Part shown: positions 57,472 through 64,000 of the stretch, in pieces
How positions within the stretch are numbered: position 1 is the stretch's first letter
Layout of the letters: every line of letters starts with the position of its first letter
Assembly (NCBI RefSeq): GCF_032884065.1
Contig: NC_088873.1
Coordinates: 23,611,558 to 23,675,557, forward strand
Source of the DNA: Artemia franciscana
Lineage: Eukaryota; Arthropoda; Branchiopoda; Anostraca; Artemiidae
Length of the DNA: 64,000 bases
Direction: 5' to 3'
Translations under genes and position numbers: made by a program
The notes under the pieces: model-generated
The model's input: the letters and a program-made list of their open reading frames with translations, nothing else
Told to the model about the DNA's origin: nothing
The model's database searches: none

Positions 57472-58530
57472 GGTAAATTTCTAGTTAATTGACTTCTTAC
57501 TAATTTGGAAAGGGTTTAGGTTAGGAAAATGAAACTTTAAGGGATGGGTCTTCAGGCTAAAGTATGTCCTGGGAAGGTATTTTAAAGTGCCCACCTCTAC
57601 TCCTTCTCCTTCTAGAGGGCCCTAAAATTTGTCTAGATGACAGACCTGTCATCTAGACAAATTTTGAAATTTTGACAAAACAACATTTTACCTTAATTTT
57701 CAGTTACTAGTTGCCTTTTCTCTGCCTTTAGTCCTGAAAATGCAATTCCTGTTATTTGAGAATGTTGAGCCACATCAATGTTTTTTTTCAAAATTTAAGA
57801 AATGTATTTGCATATCTTTAAAACCTTATAAAATGGAATTGAGCAAAGTTATGAAGCTGAAAACAATTTTGTTGTGCTTCAATTAAGCAGAAGATCTATT
57901 GGTAAAATTCTAGTTAATTGACTTCTTGCTATCTTGGAAAGGGTTTAGGTTAGGAAAATGAAACTTTCAGGGATGAAGCTATAGACTAAAGTATGTCCCG
58001 GGAAGGTATTTTGAAGTAACTACCTCCACTCCTTCTCCCTCTAGAGGCCCCTGACCTTTGATGACCTTTAAAAATATGTGTTATAAAAGTGAAACCTTGC
58101 AAAATAGATCTTCTGCTTAATTAAAGTACAACAAAATTGTTTTCAGCTTCATAACTTTGCTTAATTCCATTTTACAAGGTTTTAAATATATGCAAATACA
58201 TTACATTTCCTAAATTTTGAAAAAAAACATTGATATGGCTCAAAATTCTACTCAAATAACAGGAATTGCATTTTCATAACCAAAGGCAGAGAAAAAGCAA
58301 CTAGTAACTGAAAATTAAGGTAAAATGTTGTTTTGTCAAAATTTCAATAGGTATAGACCTGTCATGTAGATAAATTTCAGGGCCCTCTAGAGGGAGAAGG
58401 AGTAGAGGTGGGTACTTTAAAATACCTTCCCAGGACATACTTTAACCTGTAGACCCATCCCTGAAAGTTTCATTTTCCTAACCTAAACCATTTCTGAGAT
58501 AGCAAGAAGTCAATTAACTAGAATTTTACC
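57472..58530. repeat. 1.06-kb palindrome, two 429-bp arms
   Basis: The left arm 57472-57900 (GGTAAATTTCTAGTTAATTG ... GCAGAAGATCTATT) and right arm 58103-58530 (AATAGATCTTCTGC ... CAATTAACTAGAATTTTACC) are reverse complements of each other along most of their length, including TGAAAATTAAGGTAAAATGT and its complement. The 202-bp spacer is itself the start of another direct-orientation copy of the same repeat. Confidence 0.8.
57624..57665. repeat. Perfect 20-bp hairpin inside palindrome arm
   Basis: Stem AAAATTTGTCTAGATGACAG (57624-57643), loop AC, stem CTGTCATCTAGACAAATTTT (57646-57665), a perfect match. The corresponding site in the right arm (around 58340-58380) lacks the second half. Confidence 0.95.
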
Positions 58531-59040
58531 AATCTATTTTGAAAGGTTTCACTTTTATAACACATATATTTTTAAAGGTCATCAAAAGTCAGGGCCCTCT
58601 AGAGGGAGAAGGTTGCTTCAAAATACCTTCCTGGGACATACTTTAGTCTGTAGATTCATTCCTGAAAGTTTCATTTTCCCAACCTAAACCCTTTCTGAGA
58701 TAGCAAGAAGTCAATTAACTAGAATTTTACCAGCCTGTGTGCTATGTATGCTATTTAGGTAAGGCTAGAAGAGATTTAAAACAGAGGTGAATGTCATATT
58801 TGGATTAAAGATGAAATTCTGATTCCAGAGATATACTCTGGTATATCTGATTATGATATTTTGTTTTTCTGTGTATCTGAATATTCTGTTAATATAAAGA
58901 TATAGCAAGGTAGTTAGACTACTTTAAAATAGCCTACCTATTGGGGACACACTTTAGTCTGTAGATCCATACCTGAGTTTCGTTTCCTAACCTAACTACT
59001 TTCCAAGATAGCAAGAAGTAACTTGTCGAGAATTTGCCGT

Positions 59041-59605
59041 GTCTAGGCTATTTTTGGGAATTAACAAATTCAAATCCTGAATGTATCCTAACCTATTAGG
59101 CCTGCTGCTTAGCCTGACAAAATAATTCAGCTGGTAGTCTAGACACACAAATAGGCCTATTGCTTTCTGCTTGGTTTAGGAAGTTCTGTGTTATATAGCC
59201 TAAAATGATATTTAACTTGAATAATCAATACCCACCAAAACTCAAGGATGTCTTGCAGTAATATAGCTAGTTTTTTTGGTAAATTCTGACAGGTCCTTAA
59301 CGTTAATTACGAAATGTCAGATTTTAGATGGACATATTGATGTACGTAAAGATGGCAGGAAAGACACAAACTGAAAAATAGAGTTTAGCAAAGAAGACGC
59401 TAGGCATACTAGACCAGTTTCACTAGGTGCATTTTTTTTTACCCCCTAAAAAATTCAGAGGGTATCTTATTTACTTAAATCTTAGAGTTACCTTAAGTCT
59501 AGAGTTACCTCTTGACCGTTTTGCTTGTTTATATTCTCCGTATTTTATCTGTTTATATTTCTATATCTTGATATATGAGACAGGTTATAAAGTAAATTTG
59601 CATTA
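59041..59605. other. No gene seen
   Basis: AT-rich spacer between the P cluster and an H element. The open frame at 59427-59744 runs into the repeat and is not credible. Confidence 0.4.
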
Positions 59606-60135
59606 TTATGGCAATTGTCCGTCGGCCAAGTGCCATATTATGCCATATAGCGATCGCAATTTCTGTCTATCGGCCTCTCGGTCTGTTGGTTCGGTCGGTC
59701 TGTCTGTCAGTCCCGGTTTTCCTAGTTCGGGCACTTCCAGATAAGCTAGGACGATGGAAGCTAACAGGCATATCAGGGACAGGACGTGATTGACTGGACC
59801 AGATCCGGTGACTTTGGAGACGGTTGGAGGGGAAAACCCGATATTTTGGAAAATGTTTAGTGCGAAAGATCGGATGAAACTTGGAGGGAAGAATAAGCAC
59901 AAGTCCTAGATACGTCATTAACATAACCAGACCAGATTTGTTATCTTTGGGGAGTTGGGGGGGGATAAGATAAACATACCTCGATTTTCACGATTTCCTC
60001 TCCCTCCATACCTTCCAGATTGTTGAATCGGGAAACGATTGTTATCAAGTCAATTTGTGCAGGTCCCTGACACGTCTACCAATTTTCACCGTCCTAGCTC
60101 GTCCAGAAGCACTGAACTTGTTAAAGCACTGGAAA
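59606..60135 (-). mobile_element. Helitron-like repeat element H, rearranged copy
   Basis: Begins with GGCCAAGTGCCATATTATGC, CATATAGCGATCGCAATTTC and CGGTCTGTCTGTCAGTCCCGGTTTTCC as in the copy at 14615-14680. At about 59960 orientation switches: 59970-60130 (ATACCTCGATTTTCACGATT, GTCAATTTGTGCAGGTCCCTGAC, CGTCCAGAAGCAC) matches plus-oriented DNA at 39830-39900. So an inversion or nested insertion sits inside. The right side abuts a LINE. Confidence 0.6.
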
Positions 60136-60139
60136 TCCT

Positions 60140-61290
60140 CTTTCAGGAAGATCCCGTTTTCCTTAAATCTTTCCTTACAACATCCTCCAACTCCGATTGG
60201 GGATGACCTGCATTTCGTTTAGCCCCATACACTTAGCCAAAAAGGGCAATCTTTGGTAAACTATCATCATTCATCTACAGAACGTGCCCTAGCCATCTCA
60301 ACCTTTCTCTCATTATAGCCCTAGAAAGCAGAATTGACCCACACTTTTCCTAAAGCCTACCTGTTTTAAATAGGGTCAGTCAGGTAGCCATAACAACATG
60401 CCGGCACAAATTCAAATTAACGCTAGTGTTCCTAACTTTTCTTCCCTAGGACACCATCAGCGACTTCACAATTTATTTTACTAAAATTATTCAATCCATC
60501 TTGTACATTGTGAAATTATTAACTCTCCAGTTTGTTTTCAAAACTGATCCTGAAATGTTTTTCTTAAATTCCCATCCTGGAATCCTCCAACGTCATAACT
60601 TCCAAGAGAGTAGTTACCCTTCCTAAATTTCTGCTTCAAGTTAACCCTAGACATTACTAAATGGTTATCTTTACTTTTAACATTAACAGAAACACCCCTA
60701 TATACCCTATTAGCCTGTATCAATATTTGCTGTCTTCAGGATGCAATAATATAATCAACAAGGTTAGCTGTCTTACCATCATTTGAATACAATTTTAACT
60801 CAAGGACTATTTTATGACAAAATACTCTATTGGTTATAATTAGATGTTATACTTATAAAATTGCAGTAGTCTGTAACCATTATTGTTACCTTATCCTACA
60901 GCAAATTTACCCAGGCTAGGATACCACCTATCCCTATTCCTACTGACCAGGGTGTTAAAATATTCTATTAGAAACACCATATTTCTACCTGGGACCCTGT
61001 GTATTTTCTCCTGTATCTGTAAGTAAAATTTATCTGAGTCATCAAATTCTATGACCTGCACTTTTTGGTCATAAAAGAGTGACAGGCATTCTATTATTAA
61101 CATCTTTACAACCTAAACAAGATTTTGCACCTTTCTTATTAATCATGAACCGTACTCCCTGTTTTTGCAACCCATTATTTTTACCTGAGCAAGTAAATTT
61201 TATATCACCTAAATTCATGTTTCCTGTCCCTGGAATATGAGTTTCTGTACTCCAAATAGGTCCAGTTTGAAGTTTTGAATTCGTCGGTCA
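60140..61290 (-). pseudogene. LINE family B, internally deleted copy with endonuclease
   Basis: Reading down the minus strand from 61290: GPIWSTETHIPGTGNMNLGD and NNGLQKQGVRFMINKKGAKS (APE N-terminal region), DDSDKFYLQIQEKIHRVPGR, NMVFLIEYFNTLVSRNRDRW (normally GDFN..VG; the catalytic Asp is Tyr here), then SVNVKSKDNHLVMSRVNLKQ and KFRKGN (the SDH-type end of the APE domain; His is present). The frame then jumps, near 60400, to the 3' C-terminal region (AIMRE, GHVL-equivalents in complement near 60270-60340; CAACATCCTCCAACTC). The whole RT is missing, so this is a deletion derivative. It shows that family B carries an APE endonuclease. Confidence 0.7.
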
Positions 61291-62958
61291 AAATGTCGAT
61301 AGTATAGTCATTTTCAACGTTGTAACACTCTAAGTTGCAGTTTTCATATTCTCGAAATAATTAAAACTCTTTTGGTATCAGTAAAAGCAATTGTCCCAGA
61401 ACCAGTGCAAGGTGGAAAGTAACACATCTTTTCAAATCTACACAGAGGCACTGATATATTTAACTCTTTTATATTAAACTCATTTATATATTATCACTTA
61501 AGTCATTCCTGAGATATTTTAAATAATTTGAAAAATCAGGTAGAGACTTTTCATCTACTTAAGTACATGTGTCATTTCCTGAGTCTACTTTTAGACAATA
61601 TTTTGGAATCTTGCTGCAGCAAACGATACATGAGAACTTCTGAATATAATTCAGAAGGAACAGACAATTATTGGTCCATTTTTGGTTCCTCTACCCTTCC
61701 TCCTGCCAAAACGAAATACAACAATTTTTAGATATAAACGTTTAAAAATGTTTTAGAGTTTATATCTTGGAAAAATTTGTTGGTGCATTTGGAGACGAAA
61801 AACACTTATCGGGTTTCAGGAAAGAAAACACTTACCAGGCAACAAAATAAAATTTGCTTAAGAACAGAACGTATTTAAGACCTTCTTTCAGGAATATTTC
61901 ATTATTATTTGTTCTTTTTTTTTCTTCTTCGGATAAGAAGAGCATCAATTGTACGTATAAAGTTTGAATTAATAATGATCCAGTAAAAAAAAAAATTATC
62001 AATAAACTCTAAGTCTACCATTTGCAAAACAGTAAATTTTGTTTGTCCTGAAAAGAATGGTCGTGGATTTGTGTCGTTTTTTGGCAGTTTTTCAGAGGGA
62101 TTTGATAGCTTAGAACCGCCAAAGTAACATTTAAATTGCCTGATAGTCTCTTAAGAGACATCCTGGTACTTTATACCACCATTGTCTCTGAAAATTTAGG
62201 CAGCACATGAAAATTATCCATTTATACAATAAAACTAACGATTAAGTAACGATTAAATTCAAATGCAAAGACGCTGCTTGACACTTAAAGAATAGTCTTA
62301 ATCTTTTATTCGGTTTTATTTACGAAATTTAGTTTTATATTTGGGAAGACTTTGATTACTGTATTTAAAATAATCAGGATTTTAATCCAAAATTTAGTTT
62401 GAGTATTTTTATTTAACAAAATCGTCTAAAAAAGTCAACCTACAGATTGTTTCATGCCGAAAAAATTAATCCCAACTATTAGGAGAAAAAAGATAAAATG
62501 TGCTTTGGAGATAGGAGGGCTTTGACTATAGTTTTATTTTCAATGACAACCTGATCTGAATTTTTAGTTATAATATAAAATTCAAATCTCGCCTGAAAAA
62601 ACTGGAGCTCAACTGATTATCTGTTCCCGAAAGGTAGTCACAGTGATATAGTTTTGATCATCCTGAGTGAACTTCTGAAAATCTTTCTGTGGACTGAAAT
62701 TATGATAATAAAATAGAAAGTCGCCAAATTTTCTATTCCTATATCCAGAAAAAAACGACATTGGCTCACATTTGTACTTTTTATTATTATTATTCATACT
62801 AATTAAAGATGGAGACGCTGGTGCATAATCTGCACCTGCTACCTATTTGTACTATTATTACTATAGAAACTAGCAAATATTCTATAGGAGAATCCCAGCC
62901 TATTTTCTATTCAACTCCCAAAAATTCGTAGCATAGCTTAAATTTTCAAGAGTACCTA
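61291..62958. other. 5' flank of Rab10; promoter not identified
   Basis: AT-rich, no recognised repeat copies. An (ATT)n patch lies at 62781-62796. The 5' UTR and promoter of Rab10 should lie here, but a 5' UTR intron cannot be excluded and no core promoter element stands out. Confidence 0.4.
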
Positions 62959-63085
62959 ATGGCGAAAAAGACATATGACCAGCTTTTTAAGCTTCTATTG
63001 ATTGGAGATTCAGGGGTTGGAAAAACTTGTATTTTATTTAGATTTTCGGATGATGCCTTCAATACAACTTTTATTTCAACCATTG
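62959..63085 (+). CDS. Rab10: Rab10 GTPase, exon 1 (partial gene)
   Basis: Encodes the first 42 residues plus one base of a Gly codon of a Rab GTPase: starts [21 protein letters not shown]-loop GDSGVGKT at residues 16-23, then [17 protein letters not shown], with the switch I Thr at residue 41. MAKKTYD and the DDAFNTT variant of this stretch point to Rab10 rather than Rab8 (MAKTYD, EDAFNST). From memory it differs from vertebrate Rab10 at only about two positions here. The donor is GTAGGC after G63085 (phase 1). Rab10 regulates vesicle delivery from Golgi and endosomes to the plasma and basolateral membranes. The next exon should begin with the switch I continuation IDFK but is not in the window. 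Start context CTAATGG. No defects. Confidence 0.93.
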
Positions 63086-64000
63086 GTAGGCATTAGCTAA
63101 GTTTTTGTCCTCACTTAAGGTATATTTAGCAATTGAGATCTAGTGAAATATATATTTTTGAAACAAGCAGCTCTTTAAAGAAGGTGATTTTGTGCCAAGA
63201 TTCCTTTTTGAAGGAAATAGGCTACTTTAATACCAGAAGAGAGTAAATTTCTTGGTGCTGAGCCTTTTTTCTATCTTCAAAAATAGTTAAGGAAGGTGAA
63301 TGAAGCTCAGAGGTGAATACAGCCTCAATGGTCCCCTGGGAAATTATTTTGAAGTCCGTAACCTCAATGCCCCCCCCCCCAAGAGCACTAAACTTTGATA
63401 GCCTTCAACAATTAGTTCTAGGCTGTAAATGATTCCATAACTGTCAGAAAGACAAGGTTCTTTCCAGTTATAACAATCAATTCACATACATATTTTTCCT
63501 CTCTCTTATGGTCCTATACAGCCCCACATCCCAAGGAAAAGGCTAGGCCTATTGTAAAGTAAGAATTGTTTTCATGACATGTTTCCTTCTCAAAAGGTCT
63601 AATTGCATTCTGATATATTATCTTAAATTACCTTAAATTGCATGTCCAGCAAGATAAGGTGGTGATGAGCCTCCTGTAGAACATCCTGCTGGTGGTGTGA
63701 CATGACTGTGGTTTGGCATTGCAGGTTAGTCTATATTCTGCATTGGCCTCAGAGGGGAAGTTTTGGTCCCAACTTCGCTGGACCAGTAGTGTAGAATTCT
63801 TTACCAATGAGTATAAGGTTATCTGAAAATGTTAGCCAGTTTAAGAGTAGACTGAAGAATCACCTTCTGGGAAGAAAATAAGTAAATAATTTAAAAGGCA
63901 TGGCCTATTGACTTATTTTTTTATGTATGATTTTTTTTTCTCCCTTTCTTTCTCTTCTTATTCTTTGTTTTCCTGTTGTTTTCTTTTTCCCACTTTTTTG
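63086..64000 (+). other. Rab10 intron 1 (incomplete)
   Basis: Starts GTAGGC. Contains a diverged copy of repeat family P at about 63290-63640 (GAAGGTGAATGAAGCTCAGA, CTGGGAAATTATTTTGAAGT, GAGCACTAAACTTTGATAGCC) and a C10 run near 63371-63381. No second exon is seen. Confidence 0.75.

Larger units (their letters stand above)
53330..59040. repeat. Cluster of alternating inverted copies of repeat family P
   Basis: A family of about 430-500 bp carrying CTAACCTAAACC..TTTC (or its complement GGGTTTAGGTTAGGAAAATG), CTCTAGAGGGAGAAGGAG, AAATTTTGACAAAACAACAT, TGCAATTCCT.TTATTTGAG and AGCAAAGTTATGAAGCTGAAA occurs at about 53340-53800, 56700-57180, 57472-57900, 57930-58100, 58103-58530, 58560-58740 and 58910-59040, in both orientations. 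A further copy is at 63290-63640. No coding content. Family H copy 54845-55545 is inserted among them. Confidence 0.7.

Noticed and set aside
59427-59924. Frames on both strands rich in RSVGSVGLSVS-type sequence
   Set aside because: They arise from the CTGT/CGGTC-rich end of an H repeat, seen also at 14640-14680, not from a gene.
1-64000. CRISPR array, tRNA, rRNA or snRNA genes
   Set aside because: No spaced short repeats of CRISPR type and no complete cloverleaf or rRNA segment was recognised; the only tRNA-like sequence is the SINE head.
63086-64000. Second Rab10 exon
   Set aside because: No frame with the IDFK or WDTAGQE continuation is present before the right edge.

Overview
This is a eukaryotic window. 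The genes have spliced exons with GT/AG borders, AT-rich introns, and abundant class I and class II transposon debris. There are no bacterial operons, Shine-Dalgarno sites or CRISPR arrays. The protein-coding content is animal: Lifeguard/TMBIM membrane proteins and a Rab10 GTPase. The transposon mix (piggyBac, mariner, several hAT lineages, an RTE-like LINE, other LINEs and a tRNA-derived SINE) suggests an arthropod. A crustacean such as a branchiopod is my guess; I cannot prove it from this sequence.

Three host genes are supported. (1) LFG-B (minus strand, 5' part only): first coding exon at 5584-5651 (or up to 5705) and second exon at 2000-2261. The remaining C-terminal exon or exons must lie beyond the left edge. 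(2) LFG-A (minus strand): four exons at 37013-37079, 33881-34079, 28961-29222 and 23647-24015. Joined in phase they give a 298-residue, seven-membrane-span Lifeguard protein resembling Drosophila Nmda1. The first exon is proposed here from phase and splice-site logic. LFG-A and LFG-B are head-to-tail neighbours whose core exon has the same length (262 nt), the same phases and the same boundaries, so they are probably an old tandem duplicate pair. (3) Rab10 (plus strand): only the first coding exon (62959-63085) is in the window; the gene continues to the right.

The rest is introns and a 26-kb intergenic region made mostly of repeats. From left to right: a degraded piggyBac with its TTAA right end (1-1059); intron 1 of LFG-B; a composite fold-back element (7787-9219); a large non-coding family with a 688-bp tandem duplication (9460-12730); a Helitron-like tandem-repeat element (14585-15605); hAT and LINE remnants (15960-16740); a second fold-back element (19841-20842); an internally deleted mariner beside the LFG-A 3' end (22640-23135); LINE fragments inside the LFG-A introns (25150-25620, 29470-29960, 30040-31245); a SINE (38230-38595); a LINE RT remnant (38645-39530); a large Helitron-like repeat array (39535-41215); hAT fragments (41222-41440, 46440-48010); a nearly full-length RTE-like LINE with nonsense mutations (49030-52460); and a cluster of inverted copies of one repeat, including a 1.06-kb palindrome (53330-59040). 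A deleted LINE (60140-61290) precedes Rab10.

I found no convincing novel multi-gene system. The most useful observations are the tandem Lifeguard pair with conserved intron structure, the signature of CpG-type decay in the RTE element, the family of large palindromes, and the Helitron-like repeat elements.
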